DNA from: Alcaligenaceae bacterium
Lineage (GTDB): Bacteria; Pseudomonadota; Gammaproteobacteria; Burkholderiales; Burkholderiaceae_B
Length of the DNA: 64,000 nt
Direction: 5' to 3'
Assembly: GCA_013416395.1 (NCBI GenBank)
Contig: JACCEP010000001.1
Span: forward strand, 620,001 to 684,000
How positions within the stretch are numbered: position 1 is the first letter of the stretch; each line of letters opens with the position of its first letter. Of the stretch, positions 25,540 through 34,809 are shown piece after piece. Below the pieces are notes generated by a model. That model was not told the origin of the DNA, ran no database searches, and saw only the letters and a list, made by a program, of their open reading frames with translations. The position numbers and the translations under genes were made by a program.

Positions 25540-27215
25540 GAGGGTCTCGCAGGTTCATTCTTCAGTTCGCGCCGCAGTACCTTGCCTACGTTGCTGCGCG
25601 GTAGATCTTCACGAAATTCGACATACTTTGGGGTTTTGTAGCCGGTCAGCCTGCTGCGGCAATGCTTGATCAGGGCTTCTTCAGTGAGGCGATTGTTCTT
25701 TCGTATAACAAACAGCTTTACCACTTCGCCGGAGTGCTCGTCCGGAACACCTACTGCAGCGACTTCGCGCACGTCAGGGTGCTCCATGGCCACCGCTTCC
25801 ACTTCATTGGGGTAAACATTAAACCCTGACACATTAATCATGTCTTTTTTGCGGTCAAGCAGAAAGACATAGCCTTCTTCGTTTACATACCCAATGTCGC
25901 CGGTATGAAGAAACCCGTCAGCGTCAAACACCTTGCTGGTTTCGTCGGGGCGCTGCCAATAGCCAGGTGTGACCTGTGGCCCGCGCACGCAAATTTCGCC
26001 GGTTTCGCCCTGGGCCACGTCGTTGCCGTCGCCATCGCGTATGGCAATTTCAGTGGAGGATACGGGCAGCCCGATCGAGCCAGTGAATTCTTTTTTGTCG
26101 AGCGGGTTAATGGTTACGGCGGGCGACGTCTCGGTAAGCCCATAGGCTTGGGCCAGAGGTTTGCCAGTTAGCTTGAGCCAGCGTTCGGCAATGACTTGCT
26201 GCACCGCCATACCACCGCCCAACGTGAACTTTAAGTTTGAAAAATTCAGCTTGGCAAAGTCGGGATGGTTGAGCAGGGCATTGAATAGTGTGTTGACGCC
26301 GGTAATGGCGGTAAACCTGACACTGCCCATGCTCTTGATGAAGGCTGGGATGTCACGTGGGTTGACGATGAGCAGATTGCTCGCACCCAAAGTGATAAAG
26401 GTAAGGCAGTTCGCCGTCAGGGCAAAGATATGATAAAGCGGCAGTGCGGTGACGACGCACTCTTTGCCGCCATCAAGATTAGGGCGTATCCATGCATGTG
26501 CCTGGCAGACGTTGGACACCATATTGCCGTGCGTTAACATGCAGCCCTTGGCAACGCCTGTGGTGCCGCCTGTGTATTGCAGCAAGGCCAGATCATCGTG
26601 ACAAAGCGCGGGCCGTGAATAGGGTGACGTGCGACCTTTGGCCAGCACATGCTTGAAGTTGATTGTGTTTGGCAGCGTATAGGCCGGCACCATTTTTTTG
26701 ATATGGCGCACCACCAGGTTGGTAATGGCACCTTTGACAGGGCCGAGCATGTCGCCCAGCCCAGTCACTACGATGTTCTTGATTTGTGTTTTGGGTAGGG
26801 CCTCTTGCAGCGTATGCGCAAAGTTTTCGGCGATGACAATGGTTTCGGCGCCGGAGTCGTGCAGCTGATGTTCGAGTTCGGTGGCGGTATAAAGAGGGTT
26901 GGTATTGACCACGACAGCGCCAGCACGCAAGGCGCCGTACAGGCATATTGGATACTGCAGCAAATTGGGCATCATCAATGCCACGCGGTCGCCTTTTTTT
27001 ATTCCAATGGATTGCAGCCACGCGGCAAAGTACCGTGATTTTTCATCTAGCTCTGCGTACGACATATGCGCGCCCATGCTGAAGTAGGCGATTTTTCCGG
27101 CGTGCTTTGCGCAACTCTGTTCGAAAATTGCAGCCAGTGAATCATAGGCGGCAGCCTCTTCATTGATGTCGGCTGGCACCCCTTGCGGGTAATTCTTGAG
27201 CCAGATGGGTTCCAT
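25536..27215 (-). CDS. fadD: Long-chain acyl-CoA ligase (FadD family), upstream copy
   Basis: A 559-residue paralogue of the downstream ligase, matching along its length: YTGGTTGVAKGCMLTHGNMV, AYGLTETSPAVTINPLDKKE, LDRKKDMINVSGFNVYPNEV and GKVLRRELKNE. Both copies look intact. They differ at scattered positions rather than in blocks, as expected for an old tandem duplication with possible difference in chain-length preference. The start is 3 nt after the DUF4442-like gene. The double fadD is reminiscent of Pseudomonas fadD1/fadD2. Confidence 0.92.
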   Translation of the reverse strand: MEPIWLKNYPQGVPADINEEAAAYDSLAAIFEQSCAKHAGKIAYFSMGAHMSYAELDEKSRYFAAWLQSIGIKKGDRVALMMPNLLQYPICLYGALRAGAVVVNTNPLYTATELEHQLHDSGAETIVIAENFAHTLQEALPKTQIKNIVVTGLGDMLGPVKGAITNLVVRHIKKMVPAYTLPNTINFKHVLAKGRTSPYSRPALCHDDLALLQYTGGTTGVAKGCMLTHGNMVSNVCQAHAWIRPNLDGGKECVVTALPLYHIFALTANCLTFITLGASNLLIVNPRDIPAFIKSMGSVRFTAITGVNTLFNALLNHPDFAKLNFSNLKFTLGGGMAVQQVIAERWLKLTGKPLAQAYGLTETSPAVTINPLDKKEFTGSIGLPVSSTEIAIRDGDGNDVAQGETGEICVRGPQVTPGYWQRPDETSKVFDADGFLHTGDIGYVNEEGYVFLLDRKKDMINVSGFNVYPNEVEAVAMEHPDVREVAAVGVPDEHSGEVVKLFVIRKNNRLTEEALIKHCRSRLTGYKTPKYVEFREDLPRSNVGKVLRRELKNEPARPS

Positions 27216-27218
27216 ACG

Positions 27219-27737
27219 CTATCCCCCTTTTGATACCTTGGATTGCTTGTAATAAGCCTTGTCAGCAATGTATATCATGCGTTCTACCACGGTGTATATG
27301 TCGCCGTTCTGATCTTTCAGCTCTACCGTATATTTGCGTGATGTCTCTCCATTCTCTTCAATCTCCTTGCAGATGTCATCGATTTCTTTTTGGTTGATGC
27401 AAAATTCGGCGAACAGACTGGTGTATGCAGGTCGCCGGTAGCGTATGGCAGCGGCCTTGTCCCAAACAATAAAATTGCTGCTCAATCGGGCCAGCAGCAT
27501 GGCAACATGTACGCCATCGGTAATGGCAAACAATGAGCCGCCATACAGTGAGCCAACCAGATTGCGCGTGCTTCGTTTAAAGGGCAGCTTGATTCGTACA
27601 CGCGACAGATCGGGTGAGATCAACTGGATGCGGCCTCCCGAGCGCCGAAAGGCCGGATGTAAGGCAAAGCCGGCGCGCATAACCCGGGCCCGCCACTTTA
27701 TTGGAATACGCAGAAGCAGTGACAGGTTCATGATCAT
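27219..27737 (-). CDS. DUF4442-like hotdog-fold protein (possible thioesterase)
   Basis: A 172-residue protein with the pattern of the DUF4442/YiiD-C hotdog family: LPFKRSTRNLVGSLYGGSLF (about residues 50-70), then AITDGVHVAMLLARLSSNFI and IVWDKAAAIRYRRPAYT. Such proteins resemble acyl-CoA thioesterases, though activity is rarely shown. It sits between fadL and fadD in the beta-oxidation operon, which supports a role on acyl-CoA or acyl chains. Two ATGs (27737, 27731) are possible starts; neither has a strong ribosome site. Family call from pattern memory, function inferred. Confidence 0.65.
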   Translation of the reverse strand: MIMNLSLLLRIPIKWRARVMRAGFALHPAFRRSGGRIQLISPDLSRVRIKLPFKRSTRNLVGSLYGGSLFAITDGVHVAMLLARLSSNFIVWDKAAAIRYRRPAYTSLFAEFCINQKEIDDICKEIEENGETSRKYTVELKDQNGDIYTVVERMIYIADKAYYKQSKVSKGG

Positions 27738-27752
27738 GCGCGCCCGGGTAGC

Positions 27753-28998
27753 TTAAAAACGGTACGACACCTGTACGCCAATGAGGTCGGCCTTGGAGTT
27801 GTACTTGCCTTTGACATGACCCTTGGTGGCATCGGTGTTGTTATCGATTTTTGTGCTCTTTACGAAAAGATGGGCATAGCCAATGTCGACGCTAAGCTTG
27901 TCATTGGGGCTATACCGCGCGCCTATCGATGCCCAGTAACGATCGTTGTCAGGCAGCGAGGTTGGTCGGTACTTGTCGCTTCGTATGGGCGACTGATCCC
28001 ATGCCAGACCGCCGCGCAGTGTCCAGCGTTCGTTGTACTTGTAGTTGGCACCCAGGGCGACCCGCCAAGTATCGCGGAACTTGAGCTCGAGCTCGTCATC
28101 GAAAGGTGCGCCACCGTTGTTGATATCAAGCGACTTGATGCTGCTCCAGCCTGTCCATGAAACGTCTGCCAGCAGTTGCCATTTTTCGTTCAGATCGTGC
28201 GCCACGCTGAGAATGGCTGTGTCTGGCAGTTTGACGGTTGTGCTGGCGTCGCGTTTGGCGATAAGGCCCGCCATGTCGTGCGTTATTTTGGTGTTGCCGT
28301 CGACATTGATTTTGACGGTAGAGCGGTATGAAAGCCCTATGCGCGTAGCGGGCGTAACCTTGTAAAGCAGACCTGCATTCCAGCCCCAGCCATCGCCGTC
28401 GGCTTTCAGCTTGGCATTAAGGTCACCCACGCCAGGCATGTAGGCCGCACGGCGGTAGGTTGCATCGAGCTTGGTGTAATTGACGCCGGCGCCAATCGAA
28501 AGCTGGTCGTTCACCTTGTAAGAAACCGAAGGGTTGATGTTAATGGTTTTGATGTCAAACTCGCGCGATTGGTAGCGCCCAACCCAGTCATCGTCGTATT
28601 CGGTTCTCAGGCCGAAGGGGGCGCCAATGCCAAGGCCAACATGCCATCGTGGTGCAAGTTGCCATGATGCATACAGATTGGGAACAAAGCCCCACGAACC
28701 TGCATCGCCGCCGTTGTTGGTGCCTAAGGGAACGACGCCCCCTGGCCCTGTGCTGCCGTCGTTCTTGAACTTGAACGACGGGCGAATAGCCGTTAAACCA
28801 CCTGATAGCTGAACGCCTTCAAGTTCGCTCATGCCAGCCGGGTTGAAGTAAATAGTGCTGGCGTTTTCGGGGTTGGCCGCCGAGCCTGCGTAGCTGTTGC
28901 CGATACCGCTTGCCGTCTGTTCTAGCAGCTTGAGCACCGGCAGCGCCTAGCCCCAGAACAAGGGCTGAAACAATGCGTAGCGATGTTTTGAGCTTCAT
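27753..28998 (-). pseudogene. fadL: Outer-membrane fatty acid transporter FadL, frameshifted at the signal peptide junction
   Basis: ATG 28998 with a perfect AGGAGGT ribosome site begins a signal peptide (MKLKTSLRIVSALVLGLGAA, then GAQA). The reading frame then runs wrong (AARTDGKRYR) and would stop at 28819. The mature FadL follows in another frame from about 28928: LLEQTASGIGNSYAGSAANP, ENASTIYFNPAGMSELEGVQ and a beta-barrel ending in YRF. FadL proteins normally read A-G-F-x-L-x-E-Q here, so a short deletion (net minus 2 or plus 1) lies in 28921-28937. The mature region (394 codons) is otherwise intact. FadL imports long-chain fatty acids across the outer membrane. Either the gene is broken or the assembly has a local error; a GTG at 28937 would give a signal-less protein. 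Confidence 0.85.
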
Positions 28999-29077
28999 GG
29001 TGCTACCTCCTGTTGAATGACTGTATTTGTAAGGCATGGCTTCATCGGCGTATGGGTTAGTGCCGTAGCCCTTGTGG

Positions 29078-31147
29078 TTATTGGGGTGGCGTTGCCCCAT
29101 CGCGTTGGGGGGTACTGCTCTGTTCGTTACCTGGCCCATGCGTTTGCTTATGCGCTTGGGGTTGTTCTGGATGCTTTGTTTGGCTTTGCGCGTAAGGCTG
29201 CCCGTCTTTAAGCGTGGCCAGATAGTGCAGAGGGCCTCCGGTAAAGGGTGCAAACCCAGTGCCGAAAATTACCCCTGCATCTGCCAGATCGGCATCAGCC
29301 ACGACCCCATTGGTCAGCTGCGCTTGTGTTTTTTCGATTAACGGCATAACCAACCGCTGGGCCAGGCCTGAAGGCGCTATTGCAGCCGAGTGTTTCACGG
29401 GCTTGTCGTCCTTCCAAACATAAAACCCTTTGCCTGTTTTACGGCCCAGGTCGTTGCGTGCCAGACGGGTTTCCAGGCAGCGGGGCATAGACGTATCGGG
29501 TGAAAGCTGTTGCCCGGCATCGCGTGCAATGTCCAAGCCCACTGTGTCGATGAGCTCGATGGGGCCCATGGGCATGCCAAATGCCGTCATGGCGGCATCG
29601 ATGGTTTCGCTACTGATGCCTTCGTCAATGCAGTGCATGGCTTCGAGCATATAGGGTGCAAGTACGGCATTGACGAGAAAGCCAGGTGTACTGCGCACGG
29701 GCAGAGGCAGCTTGTCGATCTGGCCTGTGAAGGCGCACGCCGCTGCCAGGGCTTCGGGGGTAACCCCATCGGTTTCTACTACTTCAACCAGAGGCATGCG
29801 GGATACCGGGTTAAAAAAATGCAGACCAAGAAAGCGCTCAGGTCGTTTGAGTTCTGTGCGCAAGGTTTCGAGCGACAGGCTCGATGTGTTGGTGGCCAGA
29901 ATGGCACTGGGCTTCATGCGCGCTTCAAGCTCGCGGTACAGTTCGCGCTTGGCCTCGGCATTTTCAAAAATGGCTTCGATGACAATATCGGCGTGCGCCA
30001 CCCCATTGCCGTCGAGATCGGGCACCAGACGGTCAAATGCCGCCCTGGCTTCGCGTGGGTCTTTCTTTTTGCGTGCAAACAGTTTGCCGGCGCGACCTTG
30101 AGCGAGGGCGATTCGGTTACGATCCTGGTCTTGCAGGGTTACGTTAAGGCCTTTCAGGGCGCACCAGGCGGCGATGTCACCCCCCATAACCCCTGCACCC
30201 ACGACATGCACGTGGCCGGCGCGGGTGACCCCATCGGCTTTCTTACCAAACGCCTTCAACCTTTCCTGCAGACGAAATACCCGCACCAGATTGCGGGCAG
30301 TATCGGAGCGCACGATGGCGTCGATCAGGCCTGGCGCCTCCAGCGCATTGCCGTTGTGTTTGGCCCAGATTTCGAGAATGGCACGCGGTGCGGGATAATG
30401 TTTTTTGGGATCGCGTTGGTCGAGTTTTGCGGTAGCCTGCCTGACGACCAGCGGGCGAGCCAGCTTATGATTCATTAAGGCAGGGATGCCACTCGCACGG
30501 TGACGCTTTTTGCCGCTGAGTACCAGTTGCACGGCGGCTTGTTCCATTAGACGCGGCGCGACGATGCCATCGGCAAGACCCAGACGTTTCGCCTTGCGCG
30601 CGTCGGCGGGACGGCCTGTCAGCATCATGTCTAGCGCGGCAGGTGCACCAATGGTTTCAGGCAGGCGGCGCATGCCACCCCAACCTGGAAATATGCCCAG
30701 CATCACTTCGGGCAGTGCCAGCGATGTGCCAGGTTGATCGACCACCAGACGATAACGGCAGGCCAGGGCGAGCTCAAGCCCGCCTCCGAGGCAATGGCCC
30801 CGTATCAGTGCCAGGGTTGGGTAGGTGACTCTGGCAAGCCGATTGAACATGGCCCAGCCGCGCTCGACGAGTTGACGCGCTTTTTCTGGGGTGTCGAGCC
30901 CGGCGAATTCGTCGATGTCGGCGCCGGCGATAAAGCCGGCTTCTTTGCCAGACATAAACACCAGGCCTGCGGGAGTTTGTCGGTCGAAATAGTCGAGCAG
31001 TTGTCCAAGCTCATGCACGACCTCGCCCGACAGACGATTGACAGGTATGCCGGGGCAGTTGATTTCAACCCAGGCAATCTTTTGCGTATCAATGTGGCAG
31101 CGGAAACTGGATAAACCCAGGGATTCTAAGTGGTTTTTCATACTCAT
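29078..31147 (-). CDS. fadB: Beta-oxidation multifunctional protein: enoyl-CoA hydratase / 3-hydroxyacyl-CoA dehydrogenase (FadB/FadJ)
   Basis: A 689-residue two-part enzyme. The N-terminal crotonase domain has FIAGADIDEFAG and GHCLGGGLELALACRYRLVV, the oxyanion hole and a catalytic Glu, plus PEVMLGIFPGWGGMRRLPET. The NAD-binding domain starts at VHVVGAGVMGGDIAAWCALK (about residue 310), with ATNTSSLSLETL and LGLHFFNPVSRMPLVEVVET from the dehydrogenase. A polar Gln/Pro/His-rich tail of about 40 residues follows PFTGGPLHYLATL and has no counterpart in E. coli FadB/FadJ. It works with the thiolase encoded 3 nt upstream. Length and order (thiolase before hydratase) resemble FadIJ; an ATG at 31141 is an equal start option. 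Confidence 0.92.
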   Translation of the reverse strand: MSMKNHLESLGLSSFRCHIDTQKIAWVEINCPGIPVNRLSGEVVHELGQLLDYFDRQTPAGLVFMSGKEAGFIAGADIDEFAGLDTPEKARQLVERGWAMFNRLARVTYPTLALIRGHCLGGGLELALACRYRLVVDQPGTSLALPEVMLGIFPGWGGMRRLPETIGAPAALDMMLTGRPADARKAKRLGLADGIVAPRLMEQAAVQLVLSGKKRHRASGIPALMNHKLARPLVVRQATAKLDQRDPKKHYPAPRAILEIWAKHNGNALEAPGLIDAIVRSDTARNLVRVFRLQERLKAFGKKADGVTRAGHVHVVGAGVMGGDIAAWCALKGLNVTLQDQDRNRIALAQGRAGKLFARKKKDPREARAAFDRLVPDLDGNGVAHADIVIEAIFENAEAKRELYRELEARMKPSAILATNTSSLSLETLRTELKRPERFLGLHFFNPVSRMPLVEVVETDGVTPEALAAACAFTGQIDKLPLPVRSTPGFLVNAVLAPYMLEAMHCIDEGISSETIDAAMTAFGMPMGPIELIDTVGLDIARDAGQQLSPDTSMPRCLETRLARNDLGRKTGKGFYVWKDDKPVKHSAAIAPSGLAQRLVMPLIEKTQAQLTNGVVADADLADAGVIFGTGFAPFTGGPLHYLATLKDGQPYAQSQTKHPEQPQAHKQTHGPGNEQSSTPQRDGATPPQ

Positions 31148-31150
31148 AGC

Positions 31151-32443
31151 TCAGACCTTTTCGTCGCAGGTTTCAACCAGCATGGCGCCGCCCTGGCCGC
31201 CACCGATGCAAATGGTGGCCATGCCGCGCTTGAGATTGCGCGCGCGCAAGGCCTGCAGCAAATGCAGCACAATGCGTGCCCCCGATGCACCCACAGGATG
31301 GCCAATGGCAATGGCGCCCCCATCGACATTTAGCCGCGCCATGTCAAGTTGACCCAGCGCTGGCCTGCCCAGATGCTGCTGGCACCACGGGTCGTCATTC
31401 CAGGCGGCCAGACATCCCAGCACCTGCGCGGCAAAAGCCTCGTTGATTTCCCAGAGATCCAGATCATTAAGGCCAAGCTGGTGGCGCTCGAGAATGGGTG
31501 TAGATGCGAAGACGGGCCCCAGGCCCATGGTGGATGGGTCCAGGGCGGCCCATTGCGCATCGACGATTCGCCCAACAGGTTTCAGGCCCATGCGTTGCAC
31601 CGTAGCGGCCGAAGCAAGAATAAGCAGGGCCGCGCCATCGGTAACCTGGGAGCTATTGCCGGCCGTGATGTTGCCCCAGGGGCGGTCAAACACGGGCTTG
31701 AGCCTGGCGAGTTTATCGGGGGTGGAGTCGTCGCGTACGCCATCGTCGGTTGTGTACAGTTGACCTTTGGTGTCGGCAAGCGGCACGATTTCATCGAACG
31801 CGCCAGCCTGCTGTGCGGCCAGGGTGCGTTGGTGGCTTTGCGCTGCGTAGGCGTCGAGCATTGCCCGATCGAGCCCGAAGCGGTCCGCCAGAATTTCGGC
31901 TGTCTGCCCCATTGAAAGCCCGACGACGGGGTCGGTTAGCCCTTTCAACAAGCCAATGACGGGTGCAAGATGCTTGAGACGCAATGTTTTAAGCATGGCC
32001 AGCTTCTGGCCTGCGCCGCGTGCCTTACCCCAGCCTGCCAGCCACTTGACCATATCATCACTAAGCAGCAGGGGAGCGCGTGACAGGGCATCGACACCGC
32101 CAGCCAGCACCAGATCTGAACGGCCCGTCTGTATGGACATGATCGCAGAGTCTAGTGCCTGCATGCCAGATGCGCAGTTACGCATGACGGTCCAGCCGGG
32201 CACTTTGTCGCCACAGCCCAGCCGTAGTGCGATGACCCGACCGATGTTGGTTTCGTCTGGCGAGGGGGCAGCGCAGCCGATGATGACTTCGCTGAATTCT
32301 GACTGTTTGAAAGGCTGGCGCAGCAGCAATTCGCGGCCCGCCTGCACGGCAAGGTCAGAGGCTGAGAACGGCCCGGGCGCATTGCGCGCCTTCAGAAAAG
32401 GGCTGCGTGCGCCGTCAATAATGTAGACAGGTTCAAAAGCCAT
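31151..32443 (-). CDS. fadI: Acetyl-CoA C-acyltransferase (3-ketoacyl-CoA thiolase, FadA/FadI)
   Basis: A 430-residue thiolase. The nucleophilic Cys lies in MRNCASGMQALDSAI (about residue 90), the His in INEAFAAQVLG and GHPVGASGARIVLHLL, and the second Cys in CIGGGQGGAMLVE near the C-terminus. It cleaves 3-ketoacyl-CoA with CoA to acetyl-CoA plus a shortened acyl-CoA. The length fits FadI (about 436) better than FadA (about 387), suggesting the FadIJ-type complex with the following gene. Confidence 0.92.
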   Translation of the reverse strand: MAFEPVYIIDGARSPFLKARNAPGPFSASDLAVQAGRELLLRQPFKQSEFSEVIIGCAAPSPDETNIGRVIALRLGCGDKVPGWTVMRNCASGMQALDSAIMSIQTGRSDLVLAGGVDALSRAPLLLSDDMVKWLAGWGKARGAGQKLAMLKTLRLKHLAPVIGLLKGLTDPVVGLSMGQTAEILADRFGLDRAMLDAYAAQSHQRTLAAQQAGAFDEIVPLADTKGQLYTTDDGVRDDSTPDKLARLKPVFDRPWGNITAGNSSQVTDGAALLILASAATVQRMGLKPVGRIVDAQWAALDPSTMGLGPVFASTPILERHQLGLNDLDLWEINEAFAAQVLGCLAAWNDDPWCQQHLGRPALGQLDMARLNVDGGAIAIGHPVGASGARIVLHLLQALRARNLKRGMATICIGGGQGGAMLVETCDEKV

Positions 32444-32457
32444 GATCGAGGTAGTCC

Positions 32458-34809
32458 TTATGCTGCCTGGCGCTGTGACGCCGTTTCGGTAGATTGATCG
32501 GGACGCGCCATGTCGAAGGGGAAGTCATCCACGGCAATGACACGATCGCGCAGGGCATTGCGTTGGCTTACCAGATCGTATTCGGCATCGGTAAGGCCAC
32601 CTGCGGCGTGTACGGCGGTTGCCAGGTCACGTACATTGGCGTCGGGGTTGTTGTCGAGCTGGCCGCTTTTTTCGAAGGTGCGGATCTTGGCATCAATGGC
32701 CGCTGTGCCGGCCATGGCGCGGAAGGCCGCCTCAATGGCGCCAACCGCGTCGTGGGTGTCTGACGAGACATAGCAGTCGCGGGTAAGGCGGTCGCGTGTG
32801 GCGCCGGGTGTCATCAGCAGACGGGCCACCGCCTGCCCCAGGCTGTCGGCCGGCTCGCGGCAGGGGCGACCAAACGGGAACATCAAAGCACGCAGCACAC
32901 CTGAAACAAAGCGGTTGGGAAAGTTGGCCAGCACCCCGTCTAAGGCCTGCTGCAGGCGATACAGGGCGTCTTGCATGGCCCAGTGAGCCAAGGGGGCGTC
33001 AGCGGCCTGACGCCCTTCATCTTCAAACCGCTTGAGCACGGCCGAAGCCAGGTACATTTGCGACAGAACATCGCCCAGACGGGCAGACAGCCGCTCGCGC
33101 ATCTTGAGAGAACCACCCAGCGTCAGCATGGCTGCGTCGGCCGTTACGGAGAAGGCACTGGAAAACCGGGTGAGCTGGCGGTAATACAGTGCCATCTCGG
33201 GGGCGACGTCGGCATTGACGGCAATAAACCTGCCGCCGGTAAGCCCTCGGCCTAGCGTGCGCAATGTGTTGACCGTGGTGTACCGAACATGGCCCCAGAA
33301 TGCCTTGTCAAAATCAAGCTGCCCCTGAGTCGTGTCAGGATTTTGCGCTGCGTGCATTTCATCAAGCACAAAGGGATGGCAGCGGATGGCACCCTGGCCA
33401 AAAATAATGAGACTGCGCGTTAATATGTTGGCACCTTCCACCGTAATGCCAACAGGTATCTGCTGGTAGGCGCGCCCCAGAAAGTTGGAAGGCCCGAGGC
33501 AAATGCCCTTGCCGCCAATGATGTCCATGCCGTCATTGACTACCGTGCGGCCGCGCTCGGTCAGGTGATACTTGACGATGGCCGAGACGACGGAGGGCTT
33601 TTCACCCAGGTCGACAGCGGTGGCCGTCATGGTGCGGGCCGCGTCCATGAGATAAGTGTGGCCACCGATGCGGGCCAGTGCATCTTCAACGCCTTCAAAT
33701 TTGCCTATGGGCAGACGAAACTGATTACGCACCAGACTGTAGGCGCCCACGGCGCGAGCCGTGAGCTTGGCCATGCCGGTAAACGACGAGGGCAACGAAA
33801 TCGATCTGCCTGCTGCCAGGCATTCCATAAGCATGCGCCAGCCCTGGCCAGCCATAGCGGGCCCCCCGATGATGAAATCAAGAGGCATGAATACGTCTTG
33901 GCCGCGTGTGGGGCCGTTCATGAACATGGCATTTAACGGAAAGTGGCGGCGGCCGGTTTCGACCCCAGGGTGAGTAGCAGGTACCAACGCGCAGGTAATA
34001 CCCAGGTCTTTTTTGTTGCCAAGCAGGCCATCGGCGTCGTAAAGGCGAAACGCCAGCCCGAGCAGCGTGCAGACCGGTGCCAGCGTAATGTAGCGTTTGT
34101 CCCAACTGACACGCATGCCCAACACCTGCTCACCCTGCCATTCACCCATGCAGACAATGCCGCTGTCCGGGATGGCCGCAGCGTCAGAACCCGCCCATGG
34201 GCTGGTGAGTGCAAAGGCGGGGATTTCTTCGCCCGTGGCCAGGCGAGGCAAGTAGTGGTTTTTTTGTTCTTCAGTGCCGTAATGCAACAGCAGTTCGGCA
34301 GGACCGAGTGAGTTGGGCACCATGACGGTGACAGACAGTGCCGAGTTGCGCGTGGAAAGTTTGGTGACAATCTGGGAGTGCGCCAGTGCCGAGAAACCAC
34401 GACCACCGTATTCTTTGGGAATGATCAGGCTAAGAAAGCGATGCGTCTTGATGTATTGCCACACTTCTGGCGGCATGTCATACAGCTGGTGTGTAATCTG
34501 CCAGTCATCAATCATGCCGCAGACGGTTTCAACCTCGTTATCGAGAAAGGCTTGCTCTTCGTCAGTAAGCTTCGGCTGCGGTATGGCGTGCAGCCGTTTC
34601 CAGTCGGGGTTGCCGCGAAACAGATCACTTTCCCACCACACCGTGCCTGCCTCCAGTGCATCGCGTTCGGTGTCGGACATTTGCGGCAAAATTTTGCGGT
34701 AAAGCGCGTAAATTGGGCGCGACAGCAATTTTTGGCGTAAGGGCGAATATGCCAGCACGACTGCTGCGGCAGCAAGCAGAATAATCAGAACGAAGAAAAC
34801 TGCATTCAT
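32458..34809 (-). CDS. fadE: Acyl-CoA dehydrogenase FadE (large, membrane-anchored form)
   Basis: A 783-residue protein, near the 814 of E. coli FadE. An N-terminal membrane segment (FFVLIILLAAAAVVLAYSPL) is followed by the dehydrogenase core: FLSLIIPKEYGGRGFSALAH, FALTSPWAGSDAAAIPDSG for FAD/substrate contact, and NDGMDIIGGKGICLGPSNFL. A DUF1974-like C-terminal region completes the FadE type. It catalyses the first step of fatty-acyl-CoA beta-oxidation. Its ATG overlaps the stop of the tetR gene by 4 nt, so regulator and enzyme are coupled. Confidence 0.94.
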   Translation of the reverse strand: MNAVFFVLIILLAAAAVVLAYSPLRQKLLSRPIYALYRKILPQMSDTERDALEAGTVWWESDLFRGNPDWKRLHAIPQPKLTDEEQAFLDNEVETVCGMIDDWQITHQLYDMPPEVWQYIKTHRFLSLIIPKEYGGRGFSALAHSQIVTKLSTRNSALSVTVMVPNSLGPAELLLHYGTEEQKNHYLPRLATGEEIPAFALTSPWAGSDAAAIPDSGIVCMGEWQGEQVLGMRVSWDKRYITLAPVCTLLGLAFRLYDADGLLGNKKDLGITCALVPATHPGVETGRRHFPLNAMFMNGPTRGQDVFMPLDFIIGGPAMAGQGWRMLMECLAAGRSISLPSSFTGMAKLTARAVGAYSLVRNQFRLPIGKFEGVEDALARIGGHTYLMDAARTMTATAVDLGEKPSVVSAIVKYHLTERGRTVVNDGMDIIGGKGICLGPSNFLGRAYQQIPVGITVEGANILTRSLIIFGQGAIRCHPFVLDEMHAAQNPDTTQGQLDFDKAFWGHVRYTTVNTLRTLGRGLTGGRFIAVNADVAPEMALYYRQLTRFSSAFSVTADAAMLTLGGSLKMRERLSARLGDVLSQMYLASAVLKRFEDEGRQAADAPLAHWAMQDALYRLQQALDGVLANFPNRFVSGVLRALMFPFGRPCREPADSLGQAVARLLMTPGATRDRLTRDCYVSSDTHDAVGAIEAAFRAMAGTAAIDAKIRTFEKSGQLDNNPDANVRDLATAVHAAGGLTDAEYDLVSQRNALRDRVIAVDDFPFDMARPDQSTETASQRQAA

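Noticed and set aside
29510-30478. 322-codon plus-strand open frame opposite fadB
   Set aside because: Antisense to conserved catalytic parts of FadB/J; its product resembles no known family.
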